In this document: positions 1 through 7,873 of the stretch, piece by piece
Position numbering within the stretch: the first letter of the stretch is position 1
Layout of the letters: the number at the start of each line of letters is the position of its first letter
From: Clostridium bornimense
GTDB lineage: Bacteria; Bacillota; Clostridia; Clostridiales; Clostridiaceae
DNA length: 64,000 bases
Assembly: GCF_000577895.1 (NCBI RefSeq)
Contig: NZ_HG917868.1
Span: forward strand, 744,001 to 808,000
Direction of reading: 5' to 3'
The notes under the pieces: model-generated
What the model was told of the DNA's origin: nothing
Seen by the model: only the letters and a program-made list of their open reading frames with translations
Database searches by the model: none
Translations under genes and position numbers: made by a program

Positions 1-141
1 GGTGAAACAAATATGTTTGATATCCCGATTGTGACTAGCATTGCTTTAAGAGAAGGCTATAGTAAGCTAGTAGATTACCTTGAAAAGGATAAAGAAGCAT
101 ATGTCCATTTTATTCTGACAGGGGAAGACAAAACAAAATAA
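1..141 (+). CDS. C-terminal 46 residues of a phage protein (5' truncated)
   Basis: An open frame enters from the left edge and ends at 139-141. The visible tail reads GETNMFDIPIVTSIAL onward and ends GEDKTK. It lies just before a terminator and the large terminase, a position often held by a small terminase subunit, a methyltransferase or a small phage accessory protein. The fragment is too short for me to assign it to any family. Confidence 0.6.
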   Translation, partial: GETNMFDIPIVTSIALREGYSKLVDYLEKDKEAYVHFILTGEDKTK

Positions 142-169
142 AATAGCCTAATCAACTATATAAAATATT

Positions 170-197
170 AAGGAACTCTTAGGGGGTTCCTTTTTTC
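170..197 (+). terminator. Intrinsic terminator upstream of terminase
   Basis: AGGAAC (171-176) pairs with GTTCCT (186-191), followed by a run of T. It separates the truncated upstream gene from the late operon. Confidence 0.65.
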
Positions 198-211
198 GTA
201 TCCATAAGGAG

Positions 212-1819
212 GTGGCGGCTATACGTAAACTAAAAAAATATAAGCCGACCATCTTTAAGGCGGATGGTTCGGTATATGATAAGGACGCTGCAGATAATGC
301 GGTGTCTTTTATTAATTGCTTAAAGCATACCAAGGGAGAATGGTATGGGCAGCCATTTGAATTGATAGACTGGCAGGAACAGATTATCCGCGATGTTTTT
401 GGAATTTTAAAGCCCAATGGCTACCGTCAATTTAATACTGCATATATCGAAATCGCTAAAAAGCAAGGAAAATCTGAACTTGCAGCAGCGGTTGCCTTAC
501 TGCTTACTTGTGGCGATTTTGAGCATGGTGGTGAAGTATATGGATGTGCATCTGACAGACAGCAAGCTTCCATTGTTTTTGATGTAGCAGTGGATATGGT
601 AGAACAATGTCCAGCTCTGAAAGCAAGAATTAAACCGGTACTATCGCAAAAACGACTTGTTTATAAACCTCTAGGTAGTTTCTATCAAGTTTTATCTGCA
701 GAGGCATATACCAAGCATGGATTAAATGTGCATGGTGTTGTATTTGATGAACTTCATGCTCAGCCAAATAGACAGCTTTACGATGTCATGACTCATGGCT
801 CTGGTGATGCAAGAAAGCAGCCACTGTATTTCTTAATTACGACTGCCGGAAATGATACACACTCCATTTGTTACGAGGTGCATCAAAAGGCTAAAGACAT
901 CCTTGAAGGGCGAAAGGTTGACCCTACATTTTATCCAGTTATTTATGGTGCTGATGAGAATGATGACTGGACCGATCCAAAGGTGTGGGCGAAAGCCAAC
1001 CCCTCAATGGGCATTACCGTTGACATAGAAAAGATTCATATTGCTTGTGAAAGTGCAAAGCAAAATCCAGCAGAAGAGAACCTGTTTAGACAACTCCGTT
1101 TAAATCAATGGGTTAAACAGTCGGTACGCTGGATGCCTATGGAAAAGTGGGATAAATGTGCATTTACTATAAACCCAGAAAGCCTTGTAGGGCGTGCATG
1201 CTATGGTGGTTTGGACTTATCTTCTACCACTGACATTACAGCATTTGTTCTTATCTTCCCGCCTGAGTATGAGGGAGATAAATATATCATCCTTCCCTAT
1301 TTCTGGATTCCGGAAGATAATCTGGATCAAAGGGTAAAGCGTGATCATGTACCTTATGACGTATGGGAGAAACAGGGGTTTTTACACACCACTGAAGGAA
1401 ATGTGGTGCATTATGGTTACATTGAAAGTTTTATTGAAGAACTTGGTATGAAATATAACATCCGAGAAATAGCCTTTGACCGTTGGGGAGCTGTGCAAAT
1501 GACTCAGAACCTAGAAAACCTAGGATTTACGGTAGTTCCTTTTGGTCAGGGATTTAAAGATATGAGTCCACCTACAAAGGAATTAATGAAGCTTACCTTA
1601 GAGGAGAAACTGGCCCATGGTGGACATCCGGTTTTGCGATGGATGATGGATAATATCTTTATACGTACTGATCCTGCTGGGAATATCAAGCCTGATAAAG
1701 AAAAATCAACTGAAAGAATAGATGGAGCAGTCGCTACCATTATGGCTCTTGACCGAGCAATCCGCAAAGGTGGAACAGGTAACTCTGTTTATGACGGTCG
1801 AGGGCTTCTTATTTTGTAG
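212..1819 (+). CDS. terL: Phage terminase large subunit (Terminase_1 type)
   Basis: ATP-driven DNA packaging motor and headful/cos nuclease. The 535-aa product has a Walker A-like GKSE at residues 86-89 and a Walker B ending FDE at 178-180. The C-terminal nuclease half contains GLDLSSTTD (about 335) and an AFDRW motif (about 420). Length and order fit the HK97-like terminase family. The start is odd: the AAGGAGG ribosome site (205-211) touches the GTG at 212 with no spacer, whereas ATA at 221 would have the normal gap. GTG at 212 is kept because it is the only usual start codon nearby. It is followed nine bases after its stop by the portal gene. Confidence 0.93.
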   Translation: MAAIRKLKKYKPTIFKADGSVYDKDAADNAVSFINCLKHTKGEWYGQPFELIDWQEQIIRDVFGILKPNGYRQFNTAYIEIAKKQGKSELAAAVALLLTCGDFEHGGEVYGCASDRQQASIVFDVAVDMVEQCPALKARIKPVLSQKRLVYKPLGSFYQVLSAEAYTKHGLNVHGVVFDELHAQPNRQLYDVMTHGSGDARKQPLYFLITTAGNDTHSICYEVHQKAKDILEGRKVDPTFYPVIYGADENDDWTDPKVWAKANPSMGITVDIEKIHIACESAKQNPAEENLFRQLRLNQWVKQSVRWMPMEKWDKCAFTINPESLVGRACYGGLDLSSTTDITAFVLIFPPEYEGDKYIILPYFWIPEDNLDQRVKRDHVPYDVWEKQGFLHTTEGNVVHYGYIESFIEELGMKYNIREIAFDRWGAVQMTQNLENLGFTVVPFGQGFKDMSPPTKELMKLTLEEKLAHGGHPVLRWMMDNIFIRTDPAGNIKPDKEKSTERIDGAVATIMALDRAIRKGGTGNSVYDGRGLLIL

Positions 1820-1837
1820 CAAAGGAGAGTGATGCAG

Positions 1838-3094
1838 ATGGGATTGTTTTCTAATATTTTCAAAGCGCGTGATAAGCCGCAAAATCGAACCACAGGAAGC
1901 AATTACAGCTTCTTTTTTGGTGGAACAACCAGCGGTAAGCCTGTAAACGAACATACAGCAATGCAAATGACAGCGGTCTATTCATGCGTAAGAATACTTG
2001 CAGAGGCTGTGGCAGGGCTCCCCCTACACCTATATAAATACACTGCAAGCGGTGGTAAGGAAAAGGCTCTTTCTCATCCGCTGTATTTTTTATTACATGA
2101 TGAACCTAACCCAGAGATGAGTTCTTTCGTTTTCCGAGAAACGTTAATGACTCATCTTTTATTATGGGGTAATGCCTATGCACAAATTATTCGAAATGGC
2201 AAAGGCGAAGTCATAGCATTATATCCGTTAATGCCTAATCGAATGTCGGTGGATCGGGATTCCAGTGGCGCTCTTTATTATACTTATACTAAGTATTCTG
2301 ATGAAGCACCTACGATGAAAGGTATGACAGTCACACTTAGACCAAGTGATGTATTTCATATACCTGGCTTAGGCTTTGATGGACTAGTGGGCTATTCGCC
2401 GATTGCAATGGCTAAGAATGCTATAGGTATGGCAATTGCTTGTGAGGAATATGGAGCTAAATTCTTTGCTAACGGAGCTGCTCCAGGAGGGGTACTTGAG
2501 CATCCAGGTACCATTAAAGACCCTCAAAAAGTACGGGATAGTTGGAATGCAGCCTATCAAGGAAGCAGCAACTCCCATCGTGTGGCAGTGCTTGAGGAAG
2601 GGATGAAGTATCAGCCTATTGGTATCTCACCAGAACAAGCTCAGTTTTTAGAGACAAGAAAGTTTCAGATTAATGAAATCGCTCGGATTTTCCGCGTGCC
2701 TCCACATATGGTTGGTGACTTGGAAAAATCGAGCTTTTCTAATATTGAGCAACAGTCACTGGAGTTTGTGAAATACACATTAGATCCTTGGGTGATTCGT
2801 TGGGAGCAGACCATCAGCCGAGCACTTTTAAGGCCAGATGAAAAGAAACTTTATTTTGCCAAGTTCAATGTAGATGGACTGCTTCGAGGTGATTATGTTT
2901 CTCGAATGAATGGGTATGCAACCGCGAGACAGAACGGCTGGATGAGTGCCAATGATATTAGGGAGCTTGAGAACCTTGATCGAATCCCACCAGAGCTTGG
3001 AGGAGATTTATATCTAATCAATGGCAATATGACCAAACTTGAAGATGCGGGTATTTTCGCAAATAAAGAAGGATTGGAGGGAAAACCTGAATGA
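1838..3094 (+). CDS. Phage portal protein (HK97 family)
   Basis: Forms the dodecameric ring at the capsid vertex through which DNA passes and to which the tail attaches. The 418-aa protein has the usual portal features: MGLFSNIF start, YSCVRILAEAVAGLP near the N-terminus, and a central region (about 270-310) with RVPPHMVGDLEKSSFSNIEQQ typical of the family. AAGGAGA at 1822-1828 supports ATG 1838; ATG 1832 and GTG 1829 in the same frame are possible but poorly spaced. The 3' end overlaps the protease gene by four bases (ATGA), indicating translational coupling. Confidence 0.93.
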   Translation: MGLFSNIFKARDKPQNRTTGSNYSFFFGGTTSGKPVNEHTAMQMTAVYSCVRILAEAVAGLPLHLYKYTASGGKEKALSHPLYFLLHDEPNPEMSSFVFRETLMTHLLLWGNAYAQIIRNGKGEVIALYPLMPNRMSVDRDSSGALYYTYTKYSDEAPTMKGMTVTLRPSDVFHIPGLGFDGLVGYSPIAMAKNAIGMAIACEEYGAKFFANGAAPGGVLEHPGTIKDPQKVRDSWNAAYQGSSNSHRVAVLEEGMKYQPIGISPEQAQFLETRKFQINEIARIFRVPPHMVGDLEKSSFSNIEQQSLEFVKYTLDPWVIRWEQTISRALLRPDEKKLYFAKFNVDGLLRGDYVSRMNGYATARQNGWMSANDIRELENLDRIPPELGGDLYLINGNMTKLEDAGIFANKEGLEGKPE

Positions 3095-3771
3095 AGAAAT
3101 TTTGGAATTGGGTTCGCGACACAGATACACAGACACGAACCCTCTATCTAAACGGTGTAATTGCCGAGGAGAGTTGGTTTGAGGATGATGTTACCCCAGC
3201 TGCTTTTAGAGAAGAGCTAATGAGTGGTGAAGGAGACATAGTAGTTTGGATTAACTCTCCTGGTGGTGATTGTATTGCAGCATCTCAGATATACAACATG
3301 CTGATGGATTATAAAGGAAACGTCACTGTAAAGATTGACGGTATTGCTGCATCAGCTGCTTCTGTCATCGCTATGGCAGGGACGGAAGTCTTAATGTCTC
3401 CTACCTCACTGATGATGATCCATAATCCCTTTACCATAGCTATTGGCGATAGTGAGGAGATGCAAAAAGCAATCCAAATGCTTGATGAAGTGAAAGAGAG
3501 CATCATCAATGCATATGAGCTTAAAACCGGCTTATCTAGAACAAGGTTGTCGCACCTGATGGATGCTGAAACTTGGCTAAACGCCAATAAGGCAGTTGAG
3601 CTTGGTTTTGCAGATGACATTATGTTCAAACCAGGAGAGAGTTCACTACAAGACAGCTTTGTATTCAGCAGAAGAGCAGTGACCAATTCACTAATGAATA
3701 AACTTCAAAAACCAGTTGTAAAACAGTCAGTAGAGCCGCTTTATGAGCGGCTTAATTTATTGAAATATTAG
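3091..3771 (+). CDS. ClpP-like prohead maturation protease
   Basis: Serine protease that cleaves the capsid scaffold domain during prohead maturation. The 226-aa protein has a ClpP fold pattern: INSPGGD (55-60), the nucleophile region GIAASAAS with Ser88 as likely nucleophile, and MMIHNP with His111 as general base. The acidic member probably lies in MDAETWLNA near 155. It overlaps the portal gene by ATGA and precedes the capsid gene, the standard head-gene order. The capsid protein downstream has the long N-terminal delta domain such a protease would remove. Confidence 0.92.
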   Translation: MKKFWNWVRDTDTQTRTLYLNGVIAEESWFEDDVTPAAFREELMSGEGDIVVWINSPGGDCIAASQIYNMLMDYKGNVTVKIDGIAASAASVIAMAGTEVLMSPTSLMMIHNPFTIAIGDSEEMQKAIQMLDEVKESIINAYELKTGLSRTRLSHLMDAETWLNANKAVELGFADDIMFKPGESSLQDSFVFSRRAVTNSLMNKLQKPVVKQSVEPLYERLNLLKY

Positions 3772-3782
3772 GAGGAATAAAA

Positions 3783-4982
3783 ATGAGTAAAATTCTTGAA
3801 CTGCGTGAAAAACGCGCAAAAGCATGGGAAGCAGCAAAGGCATTTCTTGATTCAAAGCGTGGTAGTGATGGGCTTGTATCCGCAGAAGATGCAGCAACCT
3901 ATGACAAAATGGAAGAAGACATTATTAATCTCGGTAAGGAAATAGCAAGATTGGAACGTCAAGAAGCTCTTGAAGCAGAGCTTAATAAGCCTGTAAACAC
4001 ACCTCTTACCGAAAAGCCAGCTATTCCGGGGATGGATACAAAGACCGGAAGAGCCAGTGATGAGTACAGAAAGGCATTCTGGAACGTAATGCGTAGCAAA
4101 AATCCTCGTCATGATGTGTTAAACGCCTTATCTGTAGGCACTGATTCAGAGGGAGGATATCTTGTTCCTGATGAATTTGAGCGTACCCTAGTTCAAACCC
4201 TTGAGGAAGAGAATGTATTCCGTAAACTGGCAAAAATTATTCAGACTTCAAGCGGTGATCGTAAAATCCCGGTTGTGGTGACCAAAGGTACAGCGGCTTG
4301 GCTTGACGAAGGTGAGGAGTTTGATGAGAGTGATTCTGTATTCGGTCAGACATCTATCGGTGCTTACAAGCTGGGTACAATGATTAAAGTTTCTGATGAA
4401 CTTCTCAATGACAGTGTATTTGATCTGGAGAATTATATCTCCACTGAATTTGCCCGTAGAATCGGTGCTAAGGAAGAAGAAGCTTTTTTAGTTGGAGATG
4501 GAGATGGAAAACCTACTGGTATTTTCAACGCAACAGGCGGAGCACAGCTTGGAGTGACAGCAGGGTCTGCAACTGCTATTACTGCAGATGAGATTATCGA
4601 TCTTGTTTACTCATTAAAAGCGCCATATAGAAAGAACGCGGTATTCCTGATGAATGATGCAACAGTAAAGGCAATCCGTAAGCTGAAAGACGGTCAAGGT
4701 CAATATCTGTGGCAGCCTTCTTTAACAGCAGGTACTCCAGATACTTTATTAAATCGTCCGGTTTATACTTCAGCTTATGCTCCTACTATTGAAGCTGGAG
4801 CTAAAACTATTGCCTTCGGTGATTTCGGATATTATTGGATTGCCGATAGACAGGGACGTTCTTTCAAACGTTTAAACGAGCTTTTTGCAACCACAGGGCA
4901 GGTTGGTTTCCTTGCGAGCCAGCGTGTAGATGGAAAGCTTATCTTACCTGAAGCCATCAAAGTTCTTCAGCAGAAGGCTTAA
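3783..4982 (+). CDS. Major capsid protein (HK97 gp5 family)
   Basis: Main shell protein. The 399-aa product begins with about 100 charged, helix-rich residues (the delta/scaffold domain, likely removed by the upstream protease). The HK97 fold starts near DALSVGTDSEGGYLVP and includes FLVGDGDGKPTGIF and the C-terminal FGDFGYYWIADRQG stretch typical of the family. AGGAGGAA stands just before ATG 3783. I see no frameshift or truncation. Confidence 0.94.
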   Translation: MSKILELREKRAKAWEAAKAFLDSKRGSDGLVSAEDAATYDKMEEDIINLGKEIARLERQEALEAELNKPVNTPLTEKPAIPGMDTKTGRASDEYRKAFWNVMRSKNPRHDVLNALSVGTDSEGGYLVPDEFERTLVQTLEEENVFRKLAKIIQTSSGDRKIPVVVTKGTAAWLDEGEEFDESDSVFGQTSIGAYKLGTMIKVSDELLNDSVFDLENYISTEFARRIGAKEEEAFLVGDGDGKPTGIFNATGGAQLGVTAGSATAITADEIIDLVYSLKAPYRKNAVFLMNDATVKAIRKLKDGQGQYLWQPSLTAGTPDTLLNRPVYTSAYAPTIEAGAKTIAFGDFGYYWIADRQGRSFKRLNELFATTGQVGFLASQRVDGKLILPEAIKVLQQKA

Positions 4983-4997
4983 TGGGAGGTGTAAATG

Positions 4998-5216
4998 ATG
5001 AGCTATAACGCAAAGAACTACACCGAACAAGGCGGGGAAAAGACAGTTATAGGTGGAGAGCTTGTAATTGAAGAGGGAGCCAAAGTAACTGGGCTCCCTG
5101 TTCTTGATAATCAACCAGCAAGTACTGCGGAAACTGTAGAAGCTTTGGTGACAGACTTTAATGCCTTACTAAGTAAGCTTAAAGCCGCAGGAATCATGAC
5201 TGCGGATACGCCTTAA
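4998..5216 (+). CDS. Small head protein, head-fibre-like
   Basis: A 72-aa acidic protein between the capsid and connector genes. It has a short glycine-rich patch (EQGGEKTVIGGELVIEEGA) then a helical tail with the motif VEALVTDFNALLSKLKAAGI. Small proteins in this position and of this pattern are often annotated as head fibre or head decoration proteins; that is inference from position and pattern. GGGAGG at 4984-4989 serves either ATG 4995 or ATG 4998. Confidence 0.75.
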   Translation: MSYNAKNYTEQGGEKTVIGGELVIEEGAKVTGLPVLDNQPASTAETVEALVTDFNALLSKLKAAGIMTADTP

Positions 5217-5235
5217 AAAAAGGATGGTGACGGTT

Positions 5236-5544
5236 ATGACTCTATTTGAAAAAGTAAAAGCTAACTTAATTCTCGAGCATGAACGCGATGATGAGCTTCT
5301 TCAAATGTATATCAACACCGCTATCGCTTATGCCGAGAGTTATCAGCATCTACCAGAAGGACATTATTCTGAAAATGAAATGCCACCAACTACAGAGCAA
5401 GCCGTCATCATGTTATCATCTCACTTCTATGAAAGTCGAGATGGCAGTACTGGCGGCTTTTTTGCTGATAACGTCCAGGCAAGCCAACAAGTTTGGAACA
5501 CTGTAAATTTACTGCTTAGACTTGACCGAGATTGGAAGGTGTAG
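5236..5544 (+). CDS. Head-tail connector / DNA-packaging protein (HK97 gp6-like)
   Basis: A 102-aa mainly helical protein beginning MTLFEKVKANLILEHE and containing DDELLQMYINTAIAYAESYQ, the pattern of the gp6/YqbG head-tail connector family that sits under the portal. ATG 5236 is chosen because AAAGGATGG lies at 5218-5226 at good distance; ATG 5224 overlaps that ribosome site. Three bases separate it from the next head-completion gene. Confidence 0.85.
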   Translation: MTLFEKVKANLILEHERDDELLQMYINTAIAYAESYQHLPEGHYSENEMPPTTEQAVIMLSSHFYESRDGSTGGFFADNVQASQQVWNTVNLLLRLDRDWKV

Positions 5545-5547
5545 AGT

Positions 5548-5883
5548 GTGAGTTTTGGTAAGATGAACACCTTTATTGATATCATATCCGTTGAAACAAC
5601 GAGAGACAGTGAAGGTTTCGGTAAATCTAAGGATATCATCCTTGCTTCTGTTCGTGCTTATAAAGAAGAACGTCATGGTAATGAAAAATGGGCCAATCGA
5701 GCAGTATTTTCTGAAGCGACTGCTCTGTTTTGCTTTCGTAAGATACCTGATGTTGAGGTGTCTACCAATACGGTGATTGTGTGTAGTGATGGTCGTTATG
5801 AGATTACAAATGTTGAAGATGTAAAAGGCAGAGGCATATATATTGAAGTTTTGGCAAAAAAGGTGGTGGGGTCAAGTGGCTAA
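5548..5883 (+). CDS. Phage head closure / head-tail adaptor protein
   Basis: A 111-aa beta-rich protein with GTG start, containing TRDSEGFGKSK and the C-terminal SDGRYEITNVEDVKGRGIYIEVLAKK, typical of the SPP1 gp16-like head-tail joining family. It sits between the connector and the tail-component gene, as expected. The gp10-like gene begins inside its last codons (GTG at 5876), so the two are translationally coupled. Confidence 0.85.
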   Translation: MSFGKMNTFIDIISVETTRDSEGFGKSKDIILASVRAYKEERHGNEKWANRAVFSEATALFCFRKIPDVEVSTNTVIVCSDGRYEITNVEDVKGRGIYIEVLAKKVVGSSG

Positions 5884-6307
5884 AGTACAAGTTAAAATGC
5901 CTGAGGAGTTCCTTCTAAAACTATCAAGACTGGGAGAAAAGACGGATGAAATTATTCCAAAAGTACTTGAGTCAGGCGGAGAAATTGTTTTAGAAAAGGT
6001 AATGTCAAATTTGAAAGCTGTAGTTGGTAGTGGAACAAAAGAGAAAAGTCGGTCTACTGGTGAGCTTGTCAATTCCCTGGGACTGTCTCCGGCAAAAGTA
6101 GATAGGAATGGAAATTTTAACGTGAAGGTGGGTTTCAAGGAGCCACGAAGAAATGGCGAAAGTAATGCCAAGATAGCCAATATTATTGAATATGGAAAAT
6201 CAGGTCAGCCACCAAAACCATTTTTAAAGCCTGCAAGAAGTGCGTCAAGAAAAGCATGTATTGACGCTATGAAGAAAAGGTTTGAGCAGGAGGTAGAAAA
6301 CTTATGA
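5876..6307 (+). CDS. HK97 gp10-like tail component
   Basis: A 143-aa basic protein with the gp10 pattern: LLKLSRLGEKTDEIIPKVLE at the N-terminus and IANIIEYGKSGQPPKPFLKPA, the conserved YG...PPKPFL motif, near the C-terminus. GTG 5876 has AGGTGG just upstream; a longer frame from 5843 would run back into the preceding gene and lacks a ribosome site. Likely tail terminator or tail-completion role by family; the molecular function of gp10 is modestly understood. Confidence 0.87.
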   Translation: MAKVQVKMPEEFLLKLSRLGEKTDEIIPKVLESGGEIVLEKVMSNLKAVVGSGTKEKSRSTGELVNSLGLSPAKVDRNGNFNVKVGFKEPRRNGESNAKIANIIEYGKSGQPPKPFLKPARSASRKACIDAMKKRFEQEVENL

Positions 6308-6657
6308 GTATATTAAATGAACTCAAATTCATTGCAGATATGTGCAATATTCCAGTAGAGACAGGACGGTTTTCTGGTGTTCCTCCTGATATTTATATTG
6401 TAATTACACCACTTATTGATTTATTCGAAGTTCATGCTGATAATGCACCAGGATATGAAGTACAGGAAGCCAGACTTTCCTTATTTGTTAAAGGTAGTTA
6501 TACAGCTATAAAAAATGCAATTGTCCGCACTCTTCTAGGTGCGGATTTTACGATAACGGATCGTCGATACATCGGACATGAGGATGATACCGATTATCAC
6601 CATTATGCCATAGATGTGGCTAAATCATATGAATTTCAATTGGAAATGGAGGAATAA
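6304..6657 (+). CDS. Tail completion / minor tail protein
   Basis: A 117-aa protein overlapping the previous gene by ATGA. Contains DIYIVITPLIDLFEVHADN and a C-terminal region rich in Tyr, Asp and His (DRRYIGHEDDTDYHHYAID). Its position directly before the major tail protein is that of a gpU/SPP1 gp17-like tail-terminator. The family is inferred from position and size, not from a decisive motif. Confidence 0.75.
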   Translation: MSILNELKFIADMCNIPVETGRFSGVPPDIYIVITPLIDLFEVHADNAPGYEVQEARLSLFVKGSYTAIKNAIVRTLLGADFTITDRRYIGHEDDTDYHHYAIDVAKSYEFQLEMEE

Positions 6658-6660
6658 GAA

Positions 6661-7263
6661 ATGGCTACGATAGGTCTTGATAGGCTTTATTATGCAAAAA
6701 TCACTGAAGACATAAACGGTGATGAAACCTATGAAACACCGAAACCTCTGGCAAAAGCAATCAGTGCAGAACTTTCCGTTGAGCTTGCTGAGGCAACTCT
6801 TTATGCAGATGATGGTGCTGCTGAGATTGTAAAAGAATTTAAAAGCGGTACCCTTACACTCGGTATTGATGATATAGGTGTAGCAGCTGCCGGAGATTTA
6901 ACAGGAGCTACCATTGATGACAATCATGTGCTCATCTCAACCAGTGAGGATGGTGGAGCTCCAGTTGCGATTGGCTTAAGAGCACAAAAAGCAAACGGTA
7001 AATACCGATACTTTTGGCTGTATCGTGTGAAGTTTGGAATTCCTGCAACAAACTTAGCGACAAAAGGCGATAGTATCACTTTTTCAACCCCAACTATCGA
7101 AGGAACAGTGCTTCGAAGAAATAAGCTAGATGGTCAAGGTAAGCATCCATGGAAGGCGGAAGTTAACGAGGGTGATGAAGGGGTAACTTCAACGGTTATT
7201 AATAGCTGGTTCAACGAAGTGTATGAGCCCACATTCGCAGCTTCTAGTGGAATTGGAGAGTAA
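6661..7263 (+). CDS. Major tail protein (phi13 family type)
   Basis: Tail-tube subunit. The 200-aa protein opens MATIGLDRLYYAKITED and contains LAKAISAELSVELAEATLYADD and GLRAQKANGKYRYFWLYRVKFG, characteristic of the phi13-type major tail proteins of Firmicute siphophages. It is followed by the chaperone frameshift pair and the tape measure, the invariant order in long-tailed phages. Confidence 0.92.
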   Translation: MATIGLDRLYYAKITEDINGDETYETPKPLAKAISAELSVELAEATLYADDGAAEIVKEFKSGTLTLGIDDIGVAAAGDLTGATIDDNHVLISTSEDGGAPVAIGLRAQKANGKYRYFWLYRVKFGIPATNLATKGDSITFSTPTIEGTVLRRNKLDGQGKHPWKAEVNEGDEGVTSTVINSWFNEVYEPTFAASSGIGE

Positions 7264-7275
7264 GGGGGAATTGAA

Positions 7276-7659
7276 ATGGATAAAGAACGAAGTGCAATGA
7301 TTAATATTAGCGGGCAGGAGTATGAACTTATTCTTACTACTAAAGCCACGAAAGAAATTGCGGGTAGATATGGTGGCCTTGAAAATTTGGGTGAAAAATT
7401 GATGAAGTCTGAGAACTTCGAAATGGCACTGGATGAAATAGTCTGGCTGATAACTTTAATGGCCAATCAGAGCCTGCTCATTCATAACCTGCGAAATCCA
7501 GATAACAAAAAGCCGCTTCTTACTCAAGAAGAAGTTGAGCTTCTTACTTCTCCTTTGGAACTAGCGACATATAAGAGTGCTCTAACAGAAGCTATGTTCA
7601 AGGGAACAAAAAGGAATATTGAGTCTGAAGATGACTCAAAAAACGTGCAAACCGGGTAA
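7276..7659 (+). CDS. Tail assembly chaperone, short (gpG-like) form
   Basis: A 127-aa product (unshifted) that by position is the gpG-like chaperone coating the tape measure during tail assembly. It starts at ATG 7276 after GGGGGA. Near the end is the heptamer A AAA AAC (7638-7644) in the correct phase for a -1 shift; translation without slippage gives four more residues (VQTG) and stops. The sequence itself is helical and acidic at the C-terminus, as usual for this role. Confidence 0.85.
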   Translation: MDKERSAMINISGQEYELILTTKATKEIAGRYGGLENLGEKLMKSENFEMALDEIVWLITLMANQSLLIHNLRNPDNKKPLLTQEEVELLTSPLELATYKSALTEAMFKGTKRNIESEDDSKNVQTG

Positions 7660-7847
7660 ATGAGAATGAACTCTTTACCCGGCTTTTATATTACGGAACT
7701 GTTCATTTAAATCGCACTGAAGAGGAAACATGGCTTACACCTATTGGCTTGCTTATGGATTTATGGGAGTGTCATAAGCAGTTCCTTGGGATGTCAAAAC
7801 CGAAGCGGGAACTTTATATCGATGACATTATTCCTTATGGGATTTGA
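7276..7847 (+). CDS. Tail assembly chaperone, frameshifted (gpGT-like) form
   Basis: If ribosomes slip -1 at 7638-7644, the product is 190 aa: 123 residues of the short form plus a 67-residue extension starting RANRVNENSLPGLLYYGTVH and ending at TGA 7845-7847. The extension has no usable start of its own but is well formed (ETWLTPIGLLMDLWE), the kind of T domain found in such fusions. Without the shift, 7660-7847 would be an unexplained gap in an otherwise tightly packed operon, which supports the call. See the separate entry for the recoding signals. Confidence 0.85.
7638..7708 (+). promoter_or_regulatory. Programmed -1 frameshift site with possible pseudoknot
   Basis: Slippery A AAA AAC at 7638-7644; seven-base spacer; perfect 9-bp stem CCGGGTAAA (7652-7660) with TTTACCCGG (7674-7682). 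The 13-base loop holds AATGAAC (7665-7671), which is complementary to GTTCATT at 7701-7707 and would make an H-type pseudoknot. All elements are seen directly; function is inferred from the known behaviour of siphovirus tail chaperone genes. Confidence 0.85.
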
Positions 7848-7873
7848 TTTTTCAACGAAAGGAGGAGGTAATC

